DNA of 64,000 bases from Solibacillus ferritrahens (GTDB lineage Bacteria; Bacillota; Bacilli; Bacillales_A; Planococcaceae). Below are positions 16,805 through 24,931 of this stretch, piece by piece; the stretch's first letter is position 1; each line of letters begins with the position of its first letter. Position numbers and translations under genes: made by a program. Location: contig NZ_JAXCLE010000007.1 in assembly GCF_037027585.1 (NCBI RefSeq), positions 1 to 64,000 on the forward strand, given 5' to 3'. The notes beneath the pieces were generated by a model. The model ran no database searches. It saw only the letters and a list, made by a program, of their open reading frames with translations, and had not been told where the DNA came from.

Positions 16805-17374
16805 TTACGAAAATGACGAGGATTCATAGTCTCCACTAGACGAACTAGATGAACTAGACGAGCTAGAAGATGACGTGCTGGATGGCTGCTGTGAGCTTTC
16901 CTCATAAGACCAATCTTCTTCATAGTCAAGTGGGTGCACATTAATCACTACCGTTGTTTCACCGATAATCTCCACTAAAAACTCGCGTTCGATCGTTACT
17001 TGGAATTTATCTCCCTGCTTCGTGATTATAGCCTCAATACAATTTGGCTGCTGCAATACACGAGTCTTCACATCATTTGAATCTACTTCTTCTCCATCAC
17101 GGAATGACAGTTTTATACGATCCTTATAAGTGATTGTTTCAGTATGAACTGCCGTTTTTGAATGGTTGCTATAAGCATACCAAACATTCACATCGAATTT
17201 CCCTGTCACATCAACAAATTTACCATTACGCTTTGCCTGGTATTGATGATTGATTACCCAGCAACCTAAAATGCTTGTTGGTGCATTCGGTGGACTGAGC
17301 GTTTCAACACATTCGGTACGCTTTTTCCCTTTCGCTATAACTGCTTTTGTCACAATTTGGCGTAAACGCTTCAC
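16805..17374 (-). CDS. cotE: Outer spore coat morphogenetic protein CotE
   Basis: A 189-residue CotE, which directs assembly of the outer spore coat on the mother-cell side of the forespore. The core matches the family (TKAVIAKGKK; SILGCWVINHQY; NVWYAYSNHSKT; VLQQPNCIEA). The acidic C-terminal tail usual in Bacillus is replaced in part by a serine block at about residues 165-189, interrupted by GDYE. The start is GTG at 17374 with GGAGAG upstream; the overlapping ATG is out of frame. The neighbours ricA-miaB upstream and mutS downstream are the conserved context. Confidence 0.95.
   Translation of the reverse strand: MKRLRQIVTKAVIAKGKKRTECVETLSPPNAPTSILGCWVINHQYQAKRNGKFVDVTGKFDVNVWYAYSNHSKTAVHTETITYKDRIKLSFRDGEEVDSNDVKTRVLQQPNCIEAIITKQGDKFQVTIEREFLVEIIGETTVVINVHPLDYEEDWSYEESSQQPSSTSSSSSSSSSSSSSGDYESSSFS
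16836..16871. repeat. Four 9-bp tandem units in the CotE serine tail
   Basis: CTAGACGAA, CTAGATGAA, CTAGACGAG and CTAGAAGAT follow each other without gaps. On the minus strand they encode part of the poly-serine tail. In-frame gain or loss of units would change tail length by three residues. Confidence 0.8.
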
Positions 17375-17451
17375 CGAACATCTCTCCTTTCTTCAACTAC
17401 TCGATTTATTGTATGCGGCAGGTGCCTAAAGGGTGAAATGAGTTTTTATAA

Positions 17452-17484
17452 AAGAAAAAACTACTACAAACAAGTTGTAGTAGC
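17452..17484 (-). terminator. Terminator after the EAL remnant
   Basis: On the minus strand the stem CTACTACAA/TTGTAGTAG is followed by six T. Confidence 0.8.
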
Positions 17485-17492
17485 ATCTTTCA

Positions 17493-17747
17493 CTATTGTA
17501 CGGTCATTTCTTCAGCCAATAAATCATTGATTTGTTCAATAGGCATTGGTTTATAATAATAGTAACCCTGACCAATTTTACAGCATAACTTTTTTAATTC
17601 GTTATGTTGTTCTTCTGTTTCTATCCCTTCAGCAATTGAAACCTTATTTAAGTTGCTCGAAAGCTGGATAATTGTTTTAATGACGACATTCATTCGTGGA
17701 TTGGATAAATTATCCATCATCACAGATACAAATTTGATATCAAAAAA
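17493..17747 (-). pseudogene. 5'-truncated EAL-domain (c-di-GMP phosphodiesterase) remnant
   Basis: Only the C-terminal quarter of an EAL domain remains. The readable part covers the DIKFVSV strand, then SNPRMNVVIKTIIQLSSNLN, the SIAEGIETEEQH helix and the QGYYYYKPMPIEQI end, all typical of the last 80 residues of EAL phosphodiesterases. The EAL signature itself and the metal-binding residues are absent. Coding similarity stops at 17747, inside the T-run of the ricA terminator, so no promoter or start region exists. The ATG codons at 17723 and 17720 have no ribosome site. Its own terminator survives. The fragment cannot be an active enzyme. Confidence 0.8.
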
Positions 17748-17772
17748 GAAGATACCCTATATTGGGTATCTT
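17742..17772 (-). terminator. Terminator of miaB-ricA
   Basis: On the minus strand the stem AAGATACCC/GGGTATCTT is followed by TTTTTT. The T-run overlaps the first bases of the EAL remnant. Confidence 0.85.
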
Positions 17773-17782
17773 CTCATATTAT

Positions 17783-18220
17783 TTATGAACATGAACCTGG
17801 TGTGCTATTACGTACTTTTGAACCAGTCTCACCTTTTAATAGATCGCCATCTGTAGAAGCAATCACTTCATCTGTAACATTGTTAGCAATAGCATTCGAA
17901 ACTAATTGCAGTAAACCGTTTACCTCTGTTTGAGATTGTTTAAATTGTTGAACAACTGGTAAATCGTCAATTTCTTGTTCAATACCTGTTATTTTGCCTT
18001 CAATCATTTTTAACGCTTTCTCTTTCCCTAAGTGCTGGAAGTTAACGGCTTGCTTCTGCAATGTTTTTAATGATGCAATTTTTTCACGGACAAATTGGTT
18101 TTCATTAATTTGCTCTTCCGCTTTTTTGAAGAACTCAACTTCTTCAGTATTGGCAATCATATGGGCAATTTCTTTTGCTTTTTCAATAATTTCGTCTTTA
18201 GTATATAATTTTGTTGTCAT
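17783..18220 (-). CDS. ricA: RicA/YmcA family cell-fate regulator
   Basis: A 145-residue, mostly helical YmcA/YlbF-family protein (KDEIIEKAKEIAHMIANTEEVEFFKKAE at the start; a long middle helix pair to about residue 115). It ends in the short tail TPGSCS, whose cysteine corresponds to the C-terminal metal-ligand region of YmcA. In B. subtilis RicA, with RicF and RicT, forms an Fe-S-containing complex needed for RNase Y-mediated mRNA maturation, competence, sporulation and biofilm formation. The ATG overlaps the miaB stop by four bases (ATGA), so the two genes are coupled as in Bacillus. A GAGGTGG site precedes it. Confidence 0.92.
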   Translation of the reverse strand: MTTKLYTKDEIIEKAKEIAHMIANTEEVEFFKKAEEQINENQFVREKIASLKTLQKQAVNFQHLGKEKALKMIEGKITGIEQEIDDLPVVQQFKQSQTEVNGLLQLVSNAIANNVTDEVIASTDGDLLKGETGSKVRNSTPGSCS

Positions 18221-19752
18221 TTTACAAATTCCACCTCTTCGATTACTTCTTCTACAAACTCACCTAACAATGAATATGATTTTGCTTCTAAAATCTTAAC
18301 TTGCACAAGCTTTCCTATATACTTTGGATCTGCTTTGAAGTTCACAAGACGGTTTTTACGAGTATAGCCAGCTAAAACATCATCTCGTCTTTTACTGCTG
18401 CCTTCAACTAAAACTTCAACTGTTTGACCTTCCAAATCTTTTAATGCTTTTGCGGAATACTCTCCTACAACTGCATTAAGACGTTGTAAACGGTCTTTCT
18501 TCTCTTCATCCGTTACATTATCTGTCATTTTGGCTGCAGGTGTGCCTTCACGTGGCGAATAAATATACGTGAACGCCATATCAAAACCTACCTGGCGATA
18601 CAATTCAAGCGTTTCCTGGAACTGTTCTTCCGTTTCGTTTGGATATCCAACAATAATATCAGTCGTCAATGTTACACCTGGAATCGCCGCTTTAATTTTA
18701 TCCACTAATTGTAAAAAGTGCTCCCGTGTGTACTTACGTGCCATGATTTTCAAAATTTCATTTGAACCTGATTGGACAGGTAAATGAATATGATCCACCA
18801 AGTTGCCACCTTTGGCCAGTACTTCGATCAGATGATCATCAAAATCTCGTGGATGACTAGTCGTAAAGCGAATACGTGGTATATCAATTTTGCGAAGTTC
18901 ATCCATTAAATCGCCTAAACGATAGTCGATGTCGTCAAAGTCTTTCCCGTAGGCATTTACATTTTGACCTAAAAGCATAATTTCTTTATAACCTTGTGCC
19001 GCCAGATCGCGCACTTCCTGAATAATCTCATCAGGTCTACGTGAACGTTCTTTGCCGCGCGTATACGGAACTATGCAATATGTACAGAATTTGTCGCAAC
19101 CGTACATAATATTTACCCATGCTTTGATTGAGCCTAGGCGTTTCTTCGGAAGGTTTTCAATTACATCGCCTTCTTTTGACCAAACTTCTACAACCATTTC
19201 TTTTGACATGTATGCATCGTGTAATATATTTGGCAGACGGTGAATATTGTGTGTTCCAAATACCATATCGACATGCTGGTATTGTTTTAGGATTTTGTTG
19301 ACGACGGATTCTTCTTGCGACATACATCCACAAACACCAATTAGCATTTCTGGGTTTTTACGCTTATATTTTAACAGGAAGCCAAGCTCACCGAATACTT
19401 TATTTTCTGCATTTTCTCGAATGGCGCAAGTATTTAGCAATACAACATCAGCCTCTTCGATTAATTCAGTCGGTGTATAGCCAAGCTGCATGAAAATACC
19501 GGCCATTACTTCAGTATCATGCTCATTCATTTGACAGCCGTATGTGCGAATATAAAACTTACGGTCTTGTCCCATACCTATATACTTTTCATCAATATCA
19601 AAATCTTTATGATATTTCACTTCTTCTTTACCGCGTTTTTTTGCATCTTTAAGTGAAGGAGCAGTAAATACTTTTTCAAAATATTTACTATAGTCTTTTT
19701 CTTCCTTAGGTTGCTTAATCTGCTGACTAGCTAGTCGTTGTTCCTCATTCAT
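18217..19752 (-). CDS. miaB: tRNA-2-methylthio-N6-dimethylallyladenosine synthase MiaB
   Basis: A 511-residue radical-SAM methylthiotransferase that converts i6A37 to ms2i6A37 in tRNA. The N-terminal UPF0004 domain has three cysteines (YGCQMNEHD; NTCAIRENAE; GVCGCMSQ) for the auxiliary cluster. The radical-SAM motif is CDKFCTYC (CxxxCxxC), and a C-terminal TRAM domain follows at about 440-505. It acts after MiaA, also encoded in this window. A Bacillus-like N-terminal extension of about 65 residues precedes the core. The ATG at 19752 has GAGGGG about 11 bases upstream. Confidence 0.97.
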   Translation of the reverse strand: MNEEQRLASQQIKQPKEEKDYSKYFEKVFTAPSLKDAKKRGKEEVKYHKDFDIDEKYIGMGQDRKFYIRTYGCQMNEHDTEVMAGIFMQLGYTPTELIEEADVVLLNTCAIRENAENKVFGELGFLLKYKRKNPEMLIGVCGCMSQEESVVNKILKQYQHVDMVFGTHNIHRLPNILHDAYMSKEMVVEVWSKEGDVIENLPKKRLGSIKAWVNIMYGCDKFCTYCIVPYTRGKERSRRPDEIIQEVRDLAAQGYKEIMLLGQNVNAYGKDFDDIDYRLGDLMDELRKIDIPRIRFTTSHPRDFDDHLIEVLAKGGNLVDHIHLPVQSGSNEILKIMARKYTREHFLQLVDKIKAAIPGVTLTTDIIVGYPNETEEQFQETLELYRQVGFDMAFTYIYSPREGTPAAKMTDNVTDEEKKDRLQRLNAVVGEYSAKALKDLEGQTVEVLVEGSSKRRDDVLAGYTRKNRLVNFKADPKYIGKLVQVKILEAKSYSLLGEFVEEVIEEVEFVK

Positions 19753-19826
19753 CGACCCAGAGCCCCTCTCATTTATTACATTTACTCATTTTATCATTAT
19801 AGCGAACTGTTACTAGTCCCGACAAG

Positions 19827-20171
19827 TTAGTCAATGAATTGTTTATAACTATTTACATCATTCGTCCGCAAAATTGTAAGAAATGTGACACTTAATTTAA
19901 TCACTTGAGTCCATTTCATCTCATATTTTGCTTCAAATTGGTGCTTTGGCAAACGCAAAACATCTTGAAACACTGTTTTTGCATCAAGCTCATGCTGTGA
20001 TAAATATGCCAGGAAAGCCAAGAACAGCTTATGATCCTCTAATTGTAATTCTTTATTTTCTATTAGAGCATCCACTCTGCCTGCAGGTGAGTTGCCACGC
20101 TCGAACAGTTTCGTCAGTTCGCCCTCAAGTTTTTCGTTTTTATATTGTAGAAAGTTTAAAATGTCCGTCAT
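19827..20171 (-). CDS. Small protein of unknown function
   Basis: About 114 residues and not recognised. It appears mainly helical and soluble (TDILNFLQYKNEKLEGELTKL..; KTVFQDVLRLPKHQFEAKY..). It has no cysteine pair, signal peptide or membrane segment. The frame is complete and codon use looks like its neighbours. The start is uncertain: the ATG at 20171 has only a GGGG motif, and another ATG at 20186 has AAGGAAAT too far upstream. It lies alone between miaB and lepA, at the junction of two conserved gene blocks. Confidence 0.6.
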   Translation of the reverse strand: MTDILNFLQYKNEKLEGELTKLFERGNSPAGRVDALIENKELQLEDHKLFLAFLAYLSQHELDAKTVFQDVLRLPKHQFEAKYEMKWTQVIKLSVTFLTILRTNDVNSYKQFID

Positions 20172-20248
20172 AGCATACAGCCCCATTTTAAAAATTGGAT
20201 TTCATTTCCTTCTTACTGTAGCAGATTAGTAAATATTTCTCACCCAAA

Positions 20249-20286
20249 AAGCAAAAGGCAGAAAGATTGCTCCATCTGCCTTTTTA
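20249..20286 (-). terminator. Terminator of lepA
   Basis: On the minus strand the stem AAGGCAGA/TCTGCCTT is followed by TTTGCTTTTT. Confidence 0.85.
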
Positions 20287-20292
20287 AAAACA

Positions 20293-22122
20293 TTATTTAC
20301 TATCATCCATTTTCAGTACCGCCATAAATGCTTCCTGTGGAACCTCTACTGAACCGACTTGTTTCATACGTTTTTTACCTGCTTTTTGCTTTTCAAGTAA
20401 TTTACGTTTACGAGAAATGTCACCACCGTAACATTTTGCAAGTACGTTTTTACCCATTGATTTAATTGTAGAACGGGCAATAATTTTTTGACCGATTGCA
20501 GCTTGAACTGGTACTTCAAACTGTTGACGAGGAATTAGTTCTTTTAATTTCTCTACAATTATTTTCCCACGCTCATATGCAAAGTCTTTATGCACGATGA
20601 AACTTAGTGCATCGACTTGTTCACCATTTAATAAAATATCCATCTTGTTTAATTTTGATGGTTTGTATCCAATTAACTCATAATCGAATGATGCATAGCC
20701 TTTTGTATTGGATTTTAAGAAATCGAAGAAGTCGTAAACTATTTCAGCTAACGGCATTTCATAAACGATTTTAACTCGACTATCATCAATGTAATCCATA
20801 CCTGAGAAGTTTCCGCGTTTTTTCTGGCAAAGCTCCATAACTGCTCCTACGTAATCGTTAGGCACCATTATTGTTGCTTTAACATATGGCTCTTCAATTT
20901 CGTCAATCTTTTGTGGATCCGGCATCATTGAAGGGTTATCGACTTTCAATACTGTACCATCCGTTTTTGTTACTTCATAAATAACAGAAGGAGCTGTCGT
21001 AATTAAATCAATATTAAATTCACGTTCAATACGTTCCTGGATAATTTCCATATGAAGAAGACCTAAAAATCCGCAACGGAAACCGAAGCCTAATGCTTGA
21101 GACGTTTCTGCTTCATATTGAAGTGCTGAGTCGTTTAATTCCAATTTTTCTAATGCTTCGCGTAAATCATTATATCTCGCTGTATCAATAGGATAAAGAC
21201 CACAATATACCATCGGGTTTAACTTACGATACCCTGGTAGCGGCTCTGTCGCTGCACGACTGCCGGCATAAGTTACCGTATCACCAACGCGTGTGTCCTG
21301 TACATTTTTTATTGATGCAGTTAAATAGCCTACATCGCCAACAGTTAATTCAGCTTGAGGTATTGCTTTTGGTGTATGAATGCCAACCTCGATAACTTCA
21401 AACTCAGCACCGGTTGCCATCATTTTAATTGTATCGCCTGCTTTTACTGTTCCATTTACGATACGAATAGAAATGATAACCCCTTTATAAGCATCGTAAA
21501 CTGAGTCAAAAATTAATGCTTGTAATGGCGCATCCGGATCTCCCTGTGGTGCCGGTACTTTTTCAACAATTTGCTCTAAAATATCCTGAATCCCAATACC
21601 CGCTTTTGCAGATGCAAGTACTGCTTCAGATGCATCAAGGCCAATTACGTCTTCAACTTCCTGGCGCACACGCTCAGGGTCTGCAGCTGGTAAATCGATT
21701 TTATTGATTACAGGTAAAATCTCCAGATCATTGTCCAATGCTAAATATACGTTTGCCAATGTTTGCGCTTCAATTCCCTGCGCAGCATCAACAACTAAAA
21801 TGGCACCTTCACATGCCGCTAACGAACGCGATACTTCGTATGTGAAATCGACGTGACCAGGAGTATCGATTAGATGGAATGTATAAATTTCTCCATTTTT
21901 AGCATTATATTTTAATTGTACTGCATTTAATTTAATCGTAATTCCACGCTCGCGCTCCAAATCCATTGAATCTAATAGCTGTGATTTCATTTCACGCTGT
22001 GTAACTGTTTGTGTTGTTTCTAAAAGACGATCTGCTAAAGTTGATTTCCCGTGGTCGATGTGTGCAATAATCGAGAAATTTCGGATATTTTCTTGACGTT
22101 TTAAACGTTGTTCTCGGTTCAT
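20293..22122 (-). CDS. lepA: Elongation factor 4 (LepA)
   Basis: A 609-residue translational GTPase that acts on stalled or assembling ribosomes. G1 is AHIDHGKST near residue 22, G2 is in RERGITIK, G3 is DTPGHVDF and G4 is NKIDLP. Domains II and III and the EF-G-like domain V are followed by the LepA-specific C-terminal domain (RSTIKSMGKNVLAKCYGGDISRKRK region, ending in MAVLKMDD). Length is normal. The ATG at 22122 has AGGAGAGG upstream. The gene is preceded by a roughly 150-nt structured leader (see 22123-22275) and sits downstream of spoIIP, gpr and rpsT as in Bacillus. Confidence 0.98.
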   Translation of the reverse strand: MNREQRLKRQENIRNFSIIAHIDHGKSTLADRLLETTQTVTQREMKSQLLDSMDLERERGITIKLNAVQLKYNAKNGEIYTFHLIDTPGHVDFTYEVSRSLAACEGAILVVDAAQGIEAQTLANVYLALDNDLEILPVINKIDLPAADPERVRQEVEDVIGLDASEAVLASAKAGIGIQDILEQIVEKVPAPQGDPDAPLQALIFDSVYDAYKGVIISIRIVNGTVKAGDTIKMMATGAEFEVIEVGIHTPKAIPQAELTVGDVGYLTASIKNVQDTRVGDTVTYAGSRAATEPLPGYRKLNPMVYCGLYPIDTARYNDLREALEKLELNDSALQYEAETSQALGFGFRCGFLGLLHMEIIQERIEREFNIDLITTAPSVIYEVTKTDGTVLKVDNPSMMPDPQKIDEIEEPYVKATIMVPNDYVGAVMELCQKKRGNFSGMDYIDDSRVKIVYEMPLAEIVYDFFDFLKSNTKGYASFDYELIGYKPSKLNKMDILLNGEQVDALSFIVHKDFAYERGKIIVEKLKELIPRQQFEVPVQAAIGQKIIARSTIKSMGKNVLAKCYGGDISRKRKLLEKQKAGKKRMKQVGSVEVPQEAFMAVLKMDDSK

Positions 22123-22275
22123 GTATAATTCCTCTCCTAATTAGAAAAAACACCTGAGCCCATTATGGGTTGGTGTCACTACGTATGTAGATTATCATCC
22201 ATTTACTTTTCTACTAAAATACAGCCCCTATATCCATCCAATTTGAATGTAATGGAACAATAGAGGCTTTCTTAT
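22123..22275 (-). promoter_or_regulatory. Structured leader of lepA with a terminator-like hairpin
   Basis: This gene-free stretch is the likely 5' leader. It contains a long hairpin with outer arms AGCCCCTAT/ATAGAGGCT at 22223-22268, a small CTAC/GTAG hairpin, and an intrinsic-terminator-like hairpin at 22149-22176. On the minus strand the last reads CACCAACCCAT, loop, ATGGGCTCAGGTG, then TTTTTT, just before the lepA ribosome site. The spoIIP terminator lies further upstream, so this one should belong to lepA itself. Attenuation is an inference. Confidence 0.5.
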
Positions 22276-22280
22276 TTTAA

Positions 22281-22310
22281 ATTATACTATGAATCGTAGT
22301 AAAACGACAA
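22281..22310 (-). promoter_or_regulatory. Candidate sigma-A promoter of lepA
   Basis: On the minus strand TTGTCG (22310-22305) and TATAAT (22286-22281) are 18 nt apart. It would start transcription near 22275. Confidence 0.55.
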
Positions 22311-22333
22311 CAGCGAACCTTCAACTGCCATAG

Positions 22334-22375
22334 GAAAAACGCATTTCGCTCAGACTACTGCGAAATGCGCTTTTA
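22334..22375 (-). terminator. Terminator of spoIIP
   Basis: On the minus strand the stem GCGCATTTCG/CGAAATGCG is followed by TTTTT, about 85 bases past the spoIIP stop. Confidence 0.75.
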
Positions 22376-22458
22376 CATATTTGTGCAAGGAGTAGTGTTT
22401 AAGTTCCTTTTAGGAATGCCACTGCTCACTTTCATTTTATAAATTCCCTCTAAAATAA

Positions 22459-23280
22459 TTACACCGCCGCCTCAACAAATGCGAGTCGGATGGCCTGCGC
22501 TAATACTGCCATTGTTCGGTGAAGTTCTTCTTCCGTATTGTCAATACCGCCAAGTTCAATCAGCAACATATTCGGAGCAAGATCCTGGTTATAAACACCA
22601 TTCACATGATCCCCTTGTTGTTTTAATATGCCGCGTGAAATACCAGGTAACATGTTGTTTAACTGTTTATCCAGCATTGTTGCATACGCTAAATTTGCTT
22701 CATATGCCGGGTGTTCCGCCCCCACGACAAATGCCACTTTTGCATAGCTTTCCTCATTCACTGTATGTGTAGTAGCCTTTTTCGGAACTGCATCACGGTG
22801 AAAATCAATTACCAGTCCGTATTCACGCTCTTCCAAATATTGTTTTAATATAGGGCGAGCAACTTTGTAGGCTTGAGGTAACCTTGCATCCACTAACTTC
22901 ATTTCGTTCATTACATCAACATCAACAACATGTGGTGTGATTTCATTTAATTCGAAATAATACTGCATCATTTGCTGTAAAGAGAAAATATTCATTTCCT
23001 CATCATATACTGCCTGCATCCCTTTAGTTTGTTTGACAATTGGCTTATACGACTCATGAGAATGTGTAAACATTAGTAATACATTAAATGGATCTGGATT
23101 ATACGGCGGTTCTTCGACTACTGTTGGTAGCGGATCTGCTGCAGCATAGACGACGTGTGTATTTTCAGGTTTTTTTGTGGTCATTTCATTATTTGGAAAA
23201 GGGAATTGCCCAATAATGATAGGCAGTGAAAATAAAAATAAGAACAATAATGAGAAGCGTTTTAGTTTCCGCAAACACAT
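22459..23280 (-). CDS. spoIIP: Stage II sporulation protein P (SpoIIP), short form
   Basis: A 273-residue SpoIIP, the N-acetylmuramoyl-L-alanine amidase and endopeptidase that works with SpoIID and SpoIIM to thin septal peptidoglycan and drive engulfment. A signal-anchor occupies about residues 8-25 (FSLLFLFLFSLPIIIG). The catalytic domain starts at LLMFTHSHESY, with the zinc-binding His and Glu, and continues with VIDFHRDAVP and LLIELGGIDN. The B. subtilis protein is about 400 residues, so the spacer between anchor and enzyme is much shortened here while the enzyme looks complete. The ATG at 23280 has GGAGAAAGG upstream. Confidence 0.92.
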   Translation of the reverse strand: MCLRKLKRFSLLFLFLFSLPIIIGQFPFPNNEMTTKKPENTHVVYAAADPLPTVVEEPPYNPDPFNVLLMFTHSHESYKPIVKQTKGMQAVYDEEMNIFSLQQMMQYYFELNEITPHVVDVDVMNEMKLVDARLPQAYKVARPILKQYLEEREYGLVIDFHRDAVPKKATTHTVNEESYAKVAFVVGAEHPAYEANLAYATMLDKQLNNMLPGISRGILKQQGDHVNGVYNQDLAPNMLLIELGGIDNTEEELHRTMAVLAQAIRLAFVEAAV

Positions 23281-23369
23281 CACCCTTTCTCCAATACAAT
23301 ATGGGGGAAGAGCAAAACTTAGAACGTATAACTAGTTTTTAGTGTATCTAAAATTTATTTTTTCTTATT

Positions 23370-24398
23370 TTAAGTAGATTGTTTTTGCTCTATCCAATTA
23401 AACAAGCTTTCCCCTAATAAAAAGGCATATTGACTTAGCCAAAAATCAACCTCTTTTGGCGTAACCATAAGACGCTCAGGATGGGTACTAAACACTTCTT
23501 CAAATAATTGTCGGCGGTCTTCATTTGGCCACGTTGCCCATTGTCCGAAAATCGGCTCCACTTTAGATAGGTCCACTTCTTCATTTACAGGTGTCCAATT
23601 TGTTACAGACAGCTTCCCGGAAGGCTTCCCTTTTTCTTGTATTTTTGCTGCAATCGACCTAAAAGCTACATCTATTGCATCTGCAATCAATATCGGAGCT
23701 TCTACAACTGTTGGAATTCCGATTGCCGTTACAGGTACACCTAACACTTCCTTGGAAATTTCCTTACGATGGTTTCCTACACCCCCACCCGGATGAATCC
23801 CTGTATCTGTTAACTGAATGGTTCTACATAAACGCGCACTACCACTTGTAGCGAGTGCATCGATTATAATTACGAGCGATGGCTTTATTTTTTCTGTTAA
23901 TGCATGAATGTAATCACTTGTTTCAAATCCAGTTTGACCCGTCACACCCGGCGCATATAAAATAAATTTAGGCTCCTGCAGTTCCGATTGTTTTTTATGC
24001 ATTGCATCAATAGTATATGGACCAATTGCATCTGGTGTAATCGTCTTATTCCCTAAGCCTATTACTAAAACTTTTGATTGTGCAGTAATTTTCAAATCTT
24101 TATGCAGATCATGTAAATAATGAATTAATGATTCCTGTAGTTGTGAAAAGCCATGTTGGTCTTCCGAAGTTAATGTAGGTATTGATAATGTAATATACAC
24201 CCCTTGTTTTTTGCTGATTTGTTCTTGCCCAGCCGCATTCACTTCAACCTTAGTAATTTTTACTCGGTTTTGTTGCGACTCCTCCATATGAACGCCACGT
24301 TCATGCTTTAATTTTTCCTTGTCCGCTTGCGTTTGCTGAAGTAGGACTCCTGCTGTTTCATCAATTAAATCTGTGCGATTCCAATCTATTTTTTTCAT
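23370..24398 (-). CDS. gpr: Spore germination protease GPR
   Basis: A 342-residue aspartic-type endopeptidase made as a zymogen in the forespore. It cleaves SASPs, including the gamma SASP of this window, during germination. Family blocks are RTDLIDETAG at the N-terminus (propeptide and autoprocessing region), VLVIGLGNKTITPDAIGP, APGVTGQTGFET, IIIDALATS, HPGGGVGNHRKEIS and AIGIPTVVEAP. The open frame runs 57 codons further upstream, but the ATG at 24398 has a GGAGGTG site and begins the conserved sequence. It is divergent from rpsT and followed by spoIIP, the standard order. Confidence 0.96.
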   Translation of the reverse strand: MKKIDWNRTDLIDETAGVLLQQTQADKEKLKHERGVHMEESQQNRVKITKVEVNAAGQEQISKKQGVYITLSIPTLTSEDQHGFSQLQESLIHYLHDLHKDLKITAQSKVLVIGLGNKTITPDAIGPYTIDAMHKKQSELQEPKFILYAPGVTGQTGFETSDYIHALTEKIKPSLVIIIDALATSGSARLCRTIQLTDTGIHPGGGVGNHRKEISKEVLGVPVTAIGIPTVVEAPILIADAIDVAFRSIAAKIQEKGKPSGKLSVTNWTPVNEEVDLSKVEPIFGQWATWPNEDRRQLFEEVFSTHPERLMVTPKEVDFWLSQYAFLLGESLFNWIEQKQST

Positions 24399-24460
24399 AA
24401 ATGCACCTCCACATTCCAGTTTGTTCAAACTGTCAAGTAAATATTCTTTGCATTTATGTA

Positions 24461-24489
24461 TTGCAATTCTTTCAATCCTTTGGTAGAAT
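24461..24489 (+). promoter_or_regulatory. Sigma-A promoter of rpsT
   Basis: TTGCAA (24461-24466) and TAGAAT (24484-24489) are 17 nt apart, with a TG extended -10 dinucleotide at 24481-24482. Confidence 0.8.
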
Positions 24490-24562
24490 GATTTTTGTTG
24501 TATTGACACATGAAACAGTGAGAAAATACTCATCTCGTACCTAAATCTAGGAGGTGAAAGAA

Positions 24563-24811
24563 ATGCCAAACATTAAATCTGCTATTAAACGTGTAAAAGT
24601 TAACGAAAAAGCTAACGCTGCTAACGTACAAGCAAAATCTGCTATGCGTACTACAGTTAAAAAAGCTGAACAAGCCATCGCTACAGGTGCTGAAAACACT
24701 CAAGAATTAGTAGTTGCTGCTTCTAAAGCATTAGATAAAGCTGCTTCTAAAGGTCTTATTCACAAAAACGCGGCTTCTCGTAAAAAGTCTCGTTTAGCGA
24801 AAAAAGCTTAA
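24563..24811 (+). CDS. rpsT: 30S ribosomal protein S20
   Basis: An 82-residue lysine/alanine-rich ribosomal protein that binds 16S rRNA in the 30S body. It starts MPNIKSAIKRVKVNEKAN and ends IHKNAASRKKSRLAKKA, typical for S20. The ATG at 24563 has AGGAGGTGA upstream; an in-frame GTG at 24554 is part of that site. It is divergent from gpr and monocistronic, with its own promoter and terminator. Confidence 0.98.
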   Translation: MPNIKSAIKRVKVNEKANAANVQAKSAMRTTVKKAEQAIATGAENTQELVVAASKALDKAASKGLIHKNAASRKKSRLAKKA

Positions 24812-24824
24812 TTGTAAAGTTATA

Positions 24825-24858
24825 AAGCCAACTGCGCATTTGTGCAGTTGGCTTTTTT
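24825..24858 (+). terminator. Terminator of rpsT
   Basis: The stem AAGCCAACTGC/GCAGTTGGCTT is followed by six T. Confidence 0.92.
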
Positions 24859-24931
24859 CGTATAATATAAATAGTTTTATAAGACGGTTATGAATCATTA
24901 AGTAGATGGATAAATCTTAAAATACCTTATC

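Noticed and set aside
16836..16871. CRISPR-like repeat
   Set aside because: The 9-bp units are contiguous, have no spacers and lie inside the cotE coding frame.
17653..17856. A + strand open frame opposite the EAL remnant and ricA
   Set aside because: It crosses a terminator hairpin, lacks a ribosome site, and is antisense to recognisable protein sequence.
24399..24569. A 57-residue N-terminal extension of GPR
   Set aside because: It overlaps the rpsT promoter on the other strand, and the ATG at 24398 has a strong ribosome site and the family N-terminus.
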